NCBI GenBank assembly: GCA_002340985.1
Contig: DDNC01000002.1
Span: forward strand, 224,181-240,990
DNA: 16,810 bases
Origin: Firmicutes bacterium UBA2530
GTDB taxonomy: Bacteria; Bacillota; Clostridia; Tissierellales; Sedimentibacteraceae
Direction: 5' to 3'
Shown here: in pieces, positions 6,199 through 13,706 of the stretch
Position numbering within the stretch: position 1 is the first letter of the stretch
Layout: the number at the start of each line of letters is the position of its first letter
Translations under genes and position numbers: made by a program
The notes under the pieces: model-generated
Databases searched by the model: none
The model's input: the letters and a program-made list of their open reading frames with translations, nothing else
Told to the model about the DNA's origin: nothing

Positions 6199-7065
6199 AT
6201 GAAAATTCATGATAAATGTTTGCCCTGTGTAATAAATCAAGTTATTAAGGTGGCAAATATGACAGGCGTTTATAAAAAGGAAGAGTTATTGAAGGAAGTT
6301 TTTGTGTATCTTAGTAAAATGGATTTTGAGTCAACTACACCGGAAATTATAGGACAAGTTTTTAATATGATAAAAAAACATACGAATAATCCTGATCCGT
6401 ATAAAGAAACAAGGAATTACTATAACACGTTATTTTTGAAATTATTACCTGAATTTGAAATGAGAATTGAACAGTTTGAAAATCCTTTTCAATTAGCAGT
6501 TAGGTACGCTATTGTCGGGAATATTATAGATTTTAATCCAATACATAATACTTTACTGGAGGATGTCTTTGACTATTTTGAAAGAATGGAACAATTGGAA
6601 TTAGCAATAGATGATTCTGCAGCATTGAAGCAGGACATTTTAAGTGCGAAAGAATTATTATATTTAGGTGATAATTGCGGAGAAATATGTATGGACAAAA
6701 TTCTTTTAAAGAGAATAAAAGAACTGAATCCTGAGGTTAAAATACTATTTGGAGTACGGGGCAAGCCTGTTGTAAATGATTCCATAGCTGAAGATGCATA
6801 TTACGTAGGAATTGACGAGTATGCGGAGGTTATAGATAATGGTGATGATTCCCTTGGTACTGTTCTTAACAGAACAAGTTCTGAATTTAAGGAAATCTAT
6901 ACAAATGCTGATGTAGTAATTGCTAAAGGTCAGGCAAACTATGAATGCTTGAGTGAAGAAAACAAAAACATTTATTTCCTGCTAATGACCAAATGTGATG
7001 TAATTGCAAATGATATTGGAGTTGCGGAAAATAAAATGATTTGTATGAAAAATAATGCTGAATAG
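6199..7065 (+). CDS. DUF89 / ARMT1-like damage-control phosphatase family protein
   Basis: This 288-residue protein is of normal length for prokaryotic DUF89 proteins, metal-dependent phosphatases thought to remove damaged or misplaced phosphometabolites. Visible family features are an N-terminal CxxC (Cys7, Cys10 in DKCLPCVINQ), the metal-site motif LYLGDNCGEICMD (Asp158, Asn159, Glu162, Asp166), the RGKPVVND segment at 187-194, an acidic ADVV at 238 and the KGQANYE signature at 243-249. The presence of all these motifs argues for an active enzyme. RBS is GAGGAAG, about seven bases before the ATG. A fossil of a related copy lies at 4389-4446, and the tail of a GNAT gene is fused directly after the stop codon. 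The substrate is unknown. Confidence 0.88.
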   Translation: MKIHDKCLPCVINQVIKVANMTGVYKKEELLKEVFVYLSKMDFESTTPEIIGQVFNMIKKHTNNPDPYKETRNYYNTLFLKLLPEFEMRIEQFENPFQLAVRYAIVGNIIDFNPIHNTLLEDVFDYFERMEQLELAIDDSAALKQDILSAKELLYLGDNCGEICMDKILLKRIKELNPEVKILFGVRGKPVVNDSIAEDAYYVGIDEYAEVIDNGDDSLGTVLNRTSSEFKEIYTNADVVIAKGQANYECLSEENKNIYFLLMTKCDVIANDIGVAENKMICMKNNAE

Positions 7066-7066
7066 A

Positions 7067-7201
7067 CAGACGTGCAAGGATTCTCCAGATCAGCCTGTCT
7101 ATGTGATGAGTGACGTGGACGTATATTATGAAAAGCTTGGTTACAGGAGAGATTATAGTATAGGATGGGGGAAATTGTATGAAGGAAATACCTATATATA
7201 A
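7067..7201 (+). pseudogene. GNAT acetyltransferase C-terminal fragment
   Basis: A frame directly after the DUF89 stop encodes KDSPDQPVYVMSDVDVYYEK, then LGYRRDYSIGWGKLYEGNTYI, ending at TAA 7199-7201. The VYVMSDxDVYYEKLGY pattern is the C-terminal motif B region of a GNAT enzyme. There is no start, no ribosome site and no motif A, so only the last third of the gene survives. Its 5' boundary coincides with the end of the DUF89 gene, suggesting a deletion joining the two. Confidence 0.75.
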
Positions 7202-7231
7202 TACTTTTAGAAAAATAGAAGCAATACATAA

Positions 7232-7528
7232 AGGCTTAGCTTTCATTATCCGTGCCGCTGGAAATATGATTGTTTTCGTGCATTAGAATATTTTGCACAA
7301 ATCAGGCATCCATATGATGACCGAATGCAGGATGCATTGAACCTTGTGAAAGATGCTTTAAAGAAAGGGTACATTAACAAAGGGAAGAGCTATGCGGGAA
7401 AAATCCATTTTCCGCTTGAAGCTGGTACAAAAGGAAGATTTAACACGTACAGAGGGTTGCGTATTCTAAAGCATTATGATAACGAATCTTACCAAGAAAT
7501 TATTAAAGCGGATAACGCTTTGGATTAA
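7232..7528 (+). pseudogene. C-terminal fragment of a terpenoid-cyclase/prenyltransferase-like (squalene-cyclase-fold) protein
   Basis: The frame open from 7232 to TAA 7526-7528 encodes about 98 residues. It includes RWKYDCFRALEYFAQIRHPY, then DDRMQDALNLVKDALKKGYI and GRFNTYRGLRILKHY. The RWxYDxxRALxYF, PYDxRMxDAL and RFNTxRxLRxLK patterns are those of a clostridial protein family with alpha/alpha-barrel, squalene-cyclase-like repeats that normally is several times longer. There is an in-frame ATG at 7325 but no ribosome site, and similarity begins upstream of it, so this is a 5'-truncated remnant. Confidence 0.65.
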
Positions 7529-7547
7529 ATAAATTAGTAGAAAATAT

Positions 7548-7934
7548 ATGTTAAGATCAATGATGCGAGTATATGTTAAGGGCAGTGTTGAAGCAGTACA
7601 GTTATATCAAAGAGCATTTGATGCTAAGTTAATAAGTGAGCATAAAAATGAGGACGGAAGTTATTTGCATGCTGAATTAGATATATTTGGACAAGTATTG
7701 GCGCTGTCCGAATTGAGAGAAGAAAAGAATATAACTGGTAATACTATGCAGTTTTGCTTGCAATTTAATGAAGCTGATAAAATAATTATTGAAAAAGCAT
7801 TTATGGTATTAGAGAAAGATGCACAAATTTTGTTTCCTTTAGGACCATGTTTTTTTAGTTCATACATGGCTGGTTTTATAGATAAATTTGGTGTTAATTG
7901 GTGTCTGTTATCTTCCGGCAATGAATTTATATAG
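7548..7934 (+). CDS. PhnB-like VOC family protein
   Basis: This 128-residue vicinal-oxygen-chelate protein is of the PhnB / 3-demethylubiquinone-methyltransferase-like type. Motifs in order: MRVYVKGSVEAVQLYQRAFDA (strand and helix of module one), YLHAELDIFGQVLALSE, GNTMQFCLQF (start of module two), and ILFPLGPCFFSSYMAGFIDKFGVNWCLL, a standard ending. It looks nearly full length. No convincing ribosome site precedes the ATG at 7548 (nor the ATG at 7560), and it lies 19 nt after the cyclase-like remnant, so the 5' end may have been trimmed and expression is doubtful. The function of family members of this kind is unknown. Confidence 0.72.
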   Translation: MLRSMMRVYVKGSVEAVQLYQRAFDAKLISEHKNEDGSYLHAELDIFGQVLALSELREEKNITGNTMQFCLQFNEADKIIIEKAFMVLEKDAQILFPLGPCFFSSYMAGFIDKFGVNWCLLSSGNEFI

Positions 7935-7949
7935 AAAAGCAGGTTGGCA

Positions 7950-8054
7950 AGAGTCAGCTTTAATGTGGTGCATTTATTTAATGAGGGAGGACATCCTGCC
8001 ATACTTACAAATTTAACAGAATTTTATGAATTAAGTATGGAATTTTTAAAATGA
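7950..8054 (+). pseudogene. Alpha/beta-hydrolase C-terminal fragment
   Basis: A frame just after the VOC gene encodes FNEGGHPAILTNLTEFYEL followed by SMEFLK, ending at TGA 8052-8054. The GGHPAxLxNxxEF pattern is the ending of many alpha/beta hydrolases, with the catalytic histidine in GGH. The rest of the hydrolase is missing, and there is no start signal. This is another truncated tail in the accessory region. Confidence 0.65.
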
Positions 8055-8078
8055 ACATAATTTACGGAGGGTGACAAA

Positions 8079-8591
8079 ATGAAACTATGTTTAGTAAAAT
8101 TGGACAGGAAATACAAAAAGCATCTTAATGATATGATGGAAGAATGGTATTCCACGGGAGAGAAAATCATTCCTTATGCTATAAGAAGACTTGATTTTCG
8201 TGATTTTGATTATTATATGAATCATTTGGAAATCAAAGATGATAAAGAAGGTTTTGTGCCTGATTCTACTTTCTTCTGCTTAGATGAAGAACGAGATATA
8301 TTTGTTGGAGCAGTAAATATACGACACTACCTGAATAATTCTTTGCTATTAAATGGTGGACATATCGGAGATGGAGTGAGACCTTCTGAAAGAAGAAAAG
8401 GGGTCGCAACCAAAATGATTGGACTTGCACTTGAAGAATGCAAGAAAATTGGAATAAATAAGGTTTTGATGGTATGCGATAAAGAAAATATTGGTTCTTC
8501 AAAAAGTATTCAGTATAATGGAGGTATCTTAGAAAATGAAGTTATAGTGGATGGGATAGTTGAACAAAGGTTTTGGATAGAAATTGAATAA
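8079..8591 (+). CDS. GNAT-family N-acetyltransferase
   Basis: This complete 170-residue GNAT protein has an N-terminal half (MMEEWYSTGEKIIPYAIRR) typical of a large Firmicute group of uncharacterised acetyltransferases. Motif A is clear at about residues 97-113: IGDGVRPSERRKGVATKM, the R/Q-x-x-G-x-A pyrophosphate loop. Motif B follows as VLMVCDKENIGSSKSIQYNGG. The start has a strong GGAGG (8066-8070) eight bases ahead. It is the last intact gene of the accessory run. Substrate unknown. Confidence 0.87.
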   Translation: MKLCLVKLDRKYKKHLNDMMEEWYSTGEKIIPYAIRRLDFRDFDYYMNHLEIKDDKEGFVPDSTFFCLDEERDIFVGAVNIRHYLNNSLLLNGGHIGDGVRPSERRKGVATKMIGLALEECKKIGINKVLMVCDKENIGSSKSIQYNGGILENEVIVDGIVEQRFWIEIE

Positions 8592-8640
8592 ATCCAAATT
8601 ATTGTAGTTCGAATAATACATTATTTGAGGTATATTTGAG

Positions 8641-8742
8641 ATGAATATAATAATAAGGAAAGAGCAAGAAAATGATTATAAGGACGTTGAACTAATCACA
8701 ACCCTCTCAGAAAAGATTTTCGGAGCTTGTTTCTATGAATAA
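8641..8742 (+). pseudogene. Second GNAT N-terminal stub
   Basis: After TGAGG (8626-8630), an ATG at 8641 begins NIIIRKEQENDYKDVELIT, the opening of a GNAT acetyltransferase. The match then ends, and the frame runs out at TAA 8740-8742 after a further 13 codons with no GNAT features. It breaks off at the equivalent residue to the stub at 5415. What follows (to 8885) contains no recognisable coding sequence. Confidence 0.6.
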
Positions 8743-8885
8743 ACCAAGATTATAAGTAAAGCTATAAATTTACAATTAACCTATGCTAATTTCATGAGTC
8801 GAGATATTTGTATGTAAGCGCATAAATTAGGAGCTATAGCAATTTTGTTTTACCACAGCTCCTATCAATATTGGTATTAACGCTC
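8743..8885. other. Gap with a hairpin between the accessory region and the SIMPL gene
   Basis: The gap between the accessory run and the converging SIMPL gene holds a perfect 8-bp inverted repeat (8828-8835 with 8857-8864, TAGGAGCT/AGCTCCTA) with a 21-nt loop. Its position downstream of the SIMPL stop suggests a terminator for that gene, but the following T tract (ATTTAT on the minus strand) is poor. Nothing else was recognised. Confidence 0.35.
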
Positions 8886-9515
8886 TTAAAACTCAAAATC
8901 CACAGTTACGGAGGCTTCTATGTTTATATTGCCGGGAACTATGGGGGTGGTGGATGCAAGTTCACGCCTGAAAAGTGGAGGAGCAAATTGGCTGCTGTTT
9001 TCTACGATTCTTACCGGAATAGGCTCAGAGCGAATACCAAGGCTCATCGCTATTGATTTTGCTTTTTGTATCGCATTCATTACGGCCATGTTGAGCGCCT
9101 GCTGGTAGTAATAATCTCTGTTTGATACGTCAAAAGAAATTAATTCAATTACGTTTGCACCGGAATTAACTGCGGTGTCAATTATGGTACCTGCCATATC
9201 AAGGTTGGGTGTCCTGATTTCAAGGATGTTTCTTACGTCAAAGCCTCTGTCAATCTGTCTTCCATCTTCGAAACTGAATGCCCGATCGATTGAGTATTGT
9301 AATGTTTTAATGTCTGAAACCCCTATGCGCTGCATAGACTGGATTATTGACTGTGTTATGCGTGCATTTTCCGATTGTATTTCAGCTAAGTTTTCTCCTC
9401 GTGTCTGTGTTCCAAGATGAATAACAGCAATATTGGGAATAACAGAAGATTGACCGTTTCCGGTCATTGTCATTATTTTGCTATGCACATTGTTGTCGGA
9501 ATAATAATTTGTCAT
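8886..9515 (-). CDS. SIMPL domain (DUF541) protein, no signal peptide
   Basis: This 209-residue protein consists almost entirely of a SIMPL/DUF541 domain. The N-terminal strand MTMTGNGQSSVIPNIAVIHLG is the standard opening. The central part contains SIQSMQRIGVSDIKTLQYSI, GFDVRNILEI and DTAVNSGANVIELISFDVSN, and the C-terminal part has AMNAIQKAKSIAMSLG and a final VTVDFEF strand. Most SIMPL proteins are exported or periplasmic; this one starts MTNYYSDNN with no hydrophobic leader, so it is probably cytoplasmic. The frame runs upstream to 9587, but ATG 9515 has GAGGTGA five bases ahead. It is transcribed divergently from the two-component genes, sharing the 9516-9864 region. The molecular function of such clostridial forms is unknown. 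Confidence 0.8.
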   Translation of the reverse strand: MTNYYSDNNVHSKIMTMTGNGQSSVIPNIAVIHLGTQTRGENLAEIQSENARITQSIIQSMQRIGVSDIKTLQYSIDRAFSFEDGRQIDRGFDVRNILEIRTPNLDMAGTIIDTAVNSGANVIELISFDVSNRDYYYQQALNMAVMNAIQKAKSIAMSLGIRSEPIPVRIVENSSQFAPPLFRRELASTTPIVPGNINIEASVTVDFEF

Positions 9516-9747
9516 AACATCACCTCTATGTAATTTGTATGCTATACTGCAACGAGTTCTAAGCAAACTTGTGAAACGAGACTGCAATTTATTATATGTT
9601 GCAGAATAGAGACGGTAACTATTTTACCGGTTTAATTTATTCGGTTTGTATTTTTGACTGGGGGGATTTCATTAATTTTACAACACATAGTAACGATTCT
9701 CTACAAATTTTACCATAAAATCAACCTAATAGAAAGGGGGGCTTACG

Positions 9748-9782
9748 CTCTCCGTAATGTTTTTGCGTATATTTTACGTATA
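9748..9782 (+). promoter_or_regulatory. Candidate response-regulator operator (autoregulatory)
   Basis: CTCTCCGTAA (9748-9757), TTTGCGTATA (9762-9771) and TTTACGTATA (9773-9782) supply three CGTA half-sites, the last two exactly 11 bp apart. Tandem half-sites with about 10-11 bp phasing are usual for OmpR-family regulators. The first two elements recur upstream of the VTC operon (13960-13981), 19 of 20 bases identical. It lies about 55-90 bp before the predicted transcription start of the regulator gene and could also affect the divergent SIMPL gene. Confidence 0.55.
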
Positions 9783-9829
9783 AAAAACTAATATTTTTCA
9801 GAGAAAGATATTAGTTTTTCTGATATAAT
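9783..9829 (+). promoter_or_regulatory. Extended -10 promoter of the two-component operon with overlapping hairpin
   Basis: TGATATAAT (9821-9829) is a perfect extended -10; no good -35 box is present. Directly upstream, covering the -35 position, is a 17-bp inverted repeat with a 3-nt loop (9783-9799 with 9803-9819, one G-T pair). Its AT-rich stem suggests a protein-binding palindrome rather than a strong terminator. AGGAG at 9852-9856 precedes the ATG by eight bases. Confidence 0.6.
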
Positions 9830-9864
9830 AAAGTTTATAGAGATGCATATCAGGAGATGATTAT

Positions 9865-10575
9865 ATGGAACTGAAGAGAACAATATATATTGCAGATGAC
9901 GAGCAGAACATCAGGGAGGCTATCAAGACTTTTTTGGAGAGCGAAGGATATGACGTTACCGCATTTGAAAATGGGGACCTGCTTCTGGAAGCATTTCAAA
10001 AGTATGCTTGCGATCTTGTGATTATCGATGTGATGATGCCTGGCTCCAGCGGTTTTACAATTTGTACCGAAATACGAAAGGTTTCAACCGTGCCAATTAT
10101 CATGCTGACGGCTCGGGATTCCGACCTGGATTACGCCACAGGTCTCAGCCTTGGCAGTGACGACTACTTCACTAAGCCGTTTTCGGCTATATCATTAGTA
10201 ATGCGTGTAAAGTCAATTTTTCGGCGAATTGAGTTTGAAAAACAGAATGCTGATCATAAAGAGGATGAGCGAAAACTTTCCTTTGGAGATATAATTATTG
10301 ATACCAAGGGTAAAAGTGTAACGGTAGACGGGGAAGAGGTATTGCTCACACCAAATGAGTATGGGCTGCTTAAGTACCTGATTGAAAAGAATGATCAAGC
10401 TGTTTCACGGGACGAATTGCTGGAAAGTATCTGGGGGTATAATACTGAAATTGAAACACGAGCAACTGATGATACTGTAAGGAGACTTAGAAAAAAATTA
10501 GAAAACAGCAACGTATCTATAGAAGCCGTATGGGGTTTTGGATTTCGATTAAAGGTGCGTGACAGAAATGACTAA
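9865..10575 (+). CDS. OmpR/PhoB-family response regulator
   Basis: This 236-residue two-domain response regulator has a receiver domain at 1-120 showing the acidic pocket Asp11-Asp12, the phospho-acceptor Asp55 (VIIDVMMPG), the switch Thr82 (MLTAR) and the invariant Lys104 (FTKPF). The C-terminal winged-helix domain (about 135-230) shows LTPNEYGLLKYLIEKNDQAVSRDELLESIWG and TDDTVRRLRKKLE, the DNA-recognition part, and ends at GFGFRLKV. All key residues are present, so the protein should be active. It overlaps the kinase gene by 8 bp and is its evident partner. Tandem half-sites at 9748-9782 suggest that it regulates itself; the same block occurs before the VTC operon, which is therefore the best predicted target. 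Confidence 0.95.
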   Translation: MELKRTIYIADDEQNIREAIKTFLESEGYDVTAFENGDLLLEAFQKYACDLVIIDVMMPGSSGFTICTEIRKVSTVPIIMLTARDSDLDYATGLSLGSDDYFTKPFSAISLVMRVKSIFRRIEFEKQNADHKEDERKLSFGDIIIDTKGKSVTVDGEEVLLTPNEYGLLKYLIEKNDQAVSRDELLESIWGYNTEIETRATDDTVRRLRKKLENSNVSIEAVWGFGFRLKVRDRND

Positions 10576-11965
10576 CAGCTTCTTAGGTCGAAAATGGAAC
10601 ATCAAACCAAGAATTTTTATTATGTTGCTTTTACTTCTGGCGATTGTGTTCACCAGTGTTTTTGTGGCATTCAATTTGTTCATTAACAACTATATCCGCA
10701 CCAATGTGCAAACACAGCTTGATGACTTGATTAAAAATTTCGGGGTGCGTGACGACAAGCCTCGAGAGAAGCCTCCAAATGATTTTTATATGCCGGACGT
10801 TTCCGGACAGCAAAAGAACAAAATCGGAGCCCGCGGTGAGGTAATCATTCTGAATTCGAGCTATGAAATCAAGAACTATAATGAATTCGGCATCAGTGAG
10901 GATATTGACGAGCTGAGGAAAGTAGCATCCTACCTGAAAGATAAAAGCATTCCGCTGGCAAGTGCACGTTACATTTTCGTTAATACGGGCCAAGGCTCAT
11001 ATTATATATCATCCATAGAGGATGGAAAACAGCCGGGCAGCTTTTTTGTTTTCTATGTAAGCGTAGCCGGTATCAACCATCTGGTGAATACTGTCAATCT
11101 CGCCATGGCAATAATTGTTGCGGTGGCTATGTTTATATGTTTTCTAATCGCCAATATCATTGCCGGCTCCATTACAAAGCCGGTTAAAGTGCTTTCGGCA
11201 TTTGCAGAGGAAATGGGCAAAGGCAACTTCGAAAGAAGTAAGTTTGCATTTCAGGATATTGAGTTTGATGAATTAGGAGAGGCTATGAATCAGGCGTCCG
11301 AAAAGCTTGATGCATATGACAAAGACCAGCGAGCTTTTTTTCAGAATGTATCCCATGAACTCCGCACTCCACTTCAGTCCATCAGGTGCTATGCTGAAGG
11401 TGTGGAATGCGGGCTGATGGATCCCGGAAAGTCAAGTGCTACCATTATTTCCGAAACCGATCGCCTGAGCGAATTGGTGGAGGACCTTTTGTACATCTCG
11501 CGGGTAGACAGCATTACAGCCAACGTGGAAATGCAGGAAAGTGATTTGCGTGACACTCTGTCTCTTTGTGCGGAAAGCCTCCGACCTATAGCCGAAAAAA
11601 ACGGACTGAAATTCCAGTACCAATTCGATGATGAGCCGGTATTGCTTTCCTATAATGAAAAACACATGTACCGTGCTTTTTCTAATCTGGTGTCAAACGC
11701 TCTGCGCTATGCTGAAGAAATCATCACGCTGCGGTGCCATAGCAATGGAAGATATGTTGAGGTATCAGTAATCGACGACGGCTCCGGCATATCTGCCGAA
11801 GACCTTCCACATATCTTCGAGCGCTTCTACAAGGGGAGTTATGGCAAGCACGGCATCGGGCTTGCCATTGTAAAGTCTGTGGTGGAGCTGCATAACGGTA
11901 AGATTACCGTTAATTGCGGTGAAACAACCCGTTTTACAATTCTTATCCCTAAAAGAACTGAATAA
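10568..11965 (+). CDS. Membrane sensor histidine kinase
   Basis: This 465-residue class-I histidine kinase has TM1 at about 13-37, an extracytoplasmic sensor of about 135 residues without a recognised domain, TM2 at about 176-200, and a HAMP linker starting at ITKPVKVLSAFAEEM. The HisKA domain has the phospho-acceptor His263 in VSHELRTP, and the HATPase domain has the N box (NLVSNALRYA), G1 (VIDDGSGI), F box (IFERFYKG) and G2 (HGIGLAIVKSVVELH). The G2 loop is a little short compared with the usual GSGLGL form but still matches. The frame can begin at GTG 10559, but ATG 10568 has AAGGTG at a better distance. It overlaps the regulator gene (ATGACTAA), so the two are translationally coupled. The signal is unknown. 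Confidence 0.93.
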   Translation: MTNSFLGRKWNIKPRIFIMLLLLLAIVFTSVFVAFNLFINNYIRTNVQTQLDDLIKNFGVRDDKPREKPPNDFYMPDVSGQQKNKIGARGEVIILNSSYEIKNYNEFGISEDIDELRKVASYLKDKSIPLASARYIFVNTGQGSYYISSIEDGKQPGSFFVFYVSVAGINHLVNTVNLAMAIIVAVAMFICFLIANIIAGSITKPVKVLSAFAEEMGKGNFERSKFAFQDIEFDELGEAMNQASEKLDAYDKDQRAFFQNVSHELRTPLQSIRCYAEGVECGLMDPGKSSATIISETDRLSELVEDLLYISRVDSITANVEMQESDLRDTLSLCAESLRPIAEKNGLKFQYQFDDEPVLLSYNEKHMYRAFSNLVSNALRYAEEIITLRCHSNGRYVEVSVIDDGSGISAEDLPHIFERFYKGSYGKHGIGLAIVKSVVELHNGKITVNCGETTRFTILIPKRTE

Positions 11966-12049
11966 ATAGTATATTTCAAAACAAAAAAGACTTGCGCCAT
12001 AAGACAAATTAACCGTAAAGGCAATTTAAGAAACGCAAGCTGAATACGG

Positions 12050-12099
12050 AAAATCACCCCAATGATATACATGGAAATGTGTACCCAGTGGGTGATTTT
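12050..12099. terminator. Hairpin between convergent kinase and diguanylate cyclase genes
   Basis: A perfect 10-bp stem (AAAATCACCC 12050-12059 with GGGTGATTTT 12090-12099) encloses a 30-nt loop. It lies 85 nt after the kinase stop and overlaps the stop codon of the diguanylate cyclase (12098-12100). Being at a convergent junction, it probably ends both transcripts; the stem is A-rich on one arm and U-rich on the other in either direction. A further 6-bp repeat (11991-11996 with 12034-12039) lies closer to the kinase gene. Confidence 0.6.
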
Positions 12100-13696
12100 A
12101 TAATTGCTTTACCCTGCCTCCGCCATCTGCCTTGGACAGGTACATCGCTTTATCAGCACGGTTTAAAGCGTCAGAGAAATCAGTATCATCGTCCTTAAAG
12201 TGAGAAACTCCTATAGAGATGGATACACTTAGACTATTTGCTCCGTTGCTTGTTTTGAGCCGAAGGGAAGAGACTGCTTCCAATATTTTTTCCATAATAC
12301 AGACCGTATTTTCTTCATTAGCCACACGGAAAACCCCAACAAATTCGTCACCGCCCCAACGAAACAATTCATCCGAGCTACGGATGGCTTTGTAAACGGC
12401 CGGAACAATCTCTTTTAAGGTTCGATCCCCCTCAGAGTGCCCATAACAGTCATTTATATTTTTGAAATTATCAATATCGAAAAGCATAACTGCTACACTG
12501 TACTTAGATTCATCGAGCTGAAATGCCCTGAATGCTTCCTGTAAATAGTTCGTTCCAAATCTGCGGCTCTTTGCATTTGTAAGAGGATCAAATTGAAACT
12601 CTACCTCCAATTGTATCTTGCTGTGTTTAAGACGCCATCTTTCAATCAGAAAAACAAGAGTAAGGCAGGAAATCACAACAATGAGCAGTACAACAAAGAG
12701 CTCTATCATTTTAGAAAAAGCCATGGCTTTGCTTGTTTTGCTTGTCTGGTAAATATATTCCTCCAACTCATTGTTCTGGACACCCATGGCGATAACCCAG
12801 TCATATTCTTTATAGAGTTTGGCATAGGTTAGTTTTTCAGAGATATTATCACTGTTGAGTTCTTTGAAATAATAACTGAAAAACAGCTCGCCATCTTTTT
12901 TAATGCCCTCCAGCTCAGTTAGATAGGGATGGTTTCCTTTTATATCCTCCATATCGGTGGATAAATACATTCCCTCGGTTGCGGGCAGGTTTGGATGAAC
13001 CCGTCGGATAGCATAGTCTTTGCCGCCATTATAGTTGAGAATCTCATTGACCCAGATGTAAGAATCATTCTCAAAGCTAAGTTTCTTAATTTTAGTCGTC
13101 ATTGCCATTTTTATAGTATCTTCCACATACTCCTTGCTAAAGCCGAACAAGCATGAAGCATTTTTATAGTGAATGATTCTGTAATGGGACATAAGCGGCT
13201 CGATTTTTTCTATTGTGGAGGCAATGTCATGTTCGAAATATCCTTCGGGATCGTATAGGATGGTGCCGCTATCATCCCAGACAAATGCAGTCCACTTAGG
13301 CACATGACTTCCCTGACGGAAATCCGTAATAATGTTTTGCATGTAATTATCGTATACAAGACTTCTTGCAGAATAGACCTCATAACGCTGATCTACCACA
13401 TTCTTGTAGTGATTTGCTTCGATAGACCTCGCTGTTTCAAGTTCCTGAATCAGATTATCCACGGTGTTTTTCAGGAAAGTCTTTTTAAGTTCAATGATTG
13501 AGGATCTTGTCTCACTTGTGTATATTTCACCAATCTGCAGATAGAAAAACAAATAAAAAAGACTGATTACAATGCAGATAAGGGTTATGATTGAAATAGA
13601 AACAATCCTGTACCGATGACTATCCGTTAACCATAGATGTGTCGGGTTTTGCTGATAACTTTTTTCATATTTCATATTTGGTTTTATCTTACTCAT
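12098..13696 (-). CDS. Cache-domain membrane diguanylate cyclase (GGDEF)
   Basis: This 532-residue protein makes cyclic di-GMP from two GTP. Layout: TM1 at about 31-54; an extracytoplasmic double-Cache (dCache_2-like) sensor at about 55-328, with KWTAFVWDDSGTILYDPEG, SYIWVNEIL, RRVHPNLPATEG and YDWVIAMGVQNNELEEYI; TM2 at about 329-351; and a C-terminal GGDEF domain. The active site is intact: LFDIDNFKNIND (metal and substrate part), WGGDEF at 447-452, and an RSSD inhibitory site (Arg439-Asp442) exactly five residues before GGDEF, so product inhibition is expected. The start is set at ATG 13696, with AGGGGGC just upstream; a TTG at 13714 is less likely. Immediately upstream is the decayed tail of an HD-GYP phosphodiesterase gene. 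It converges with the kinase gene. Confidence 0.93.
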   Translation of the reverse strand: MSKIKPNMKYEKSYQQNPTHLWLTDSHRYRIVSISIITLICIVISLFYLFFYLQIGEIYTSETRSSIIELKKTFLKNTVDNLIQELETARSIEANHYKNVVDQRYEVYSARSLVYDNYMQNIITDFRQGSHVPKWTAFVWDDSGTILYDPEGYFEHDIASTIEKIEPLMSHYRIIHYKNASCLFGFSKEYVEDTIKMAMTTKIKKLSFENDSYIWVNEILNYNGGKDYAIRRVHPNLPATEGMYLSTDMEDIKGNHPYLTELEGIKKDGELFFSYYFKELNSDNISEKLTYAKLYKEYDWVIAMGVQNNELEEYIYQTSKTSKAMAFSKMIELFVVLLIVVISCLTLVFLIERWRLKHSKIQLEVEFQFDPLTNAKSRRFGTNYLQEAFRAFQLDESKYSVAVMLFDIDNFKNINDCYGHSEGDRTLKEIVPAVYKAIRSSDELFRWGGDEFVGVFRVANEENTVCIMEKILEAVSSLRLKTSNGANSLSVSISIGVSHFKDDDTDFSDALNRADKAMYLSKADGGGRVKQL

Positions 13697-13706
13697 ATCT
13701 TGCCCC

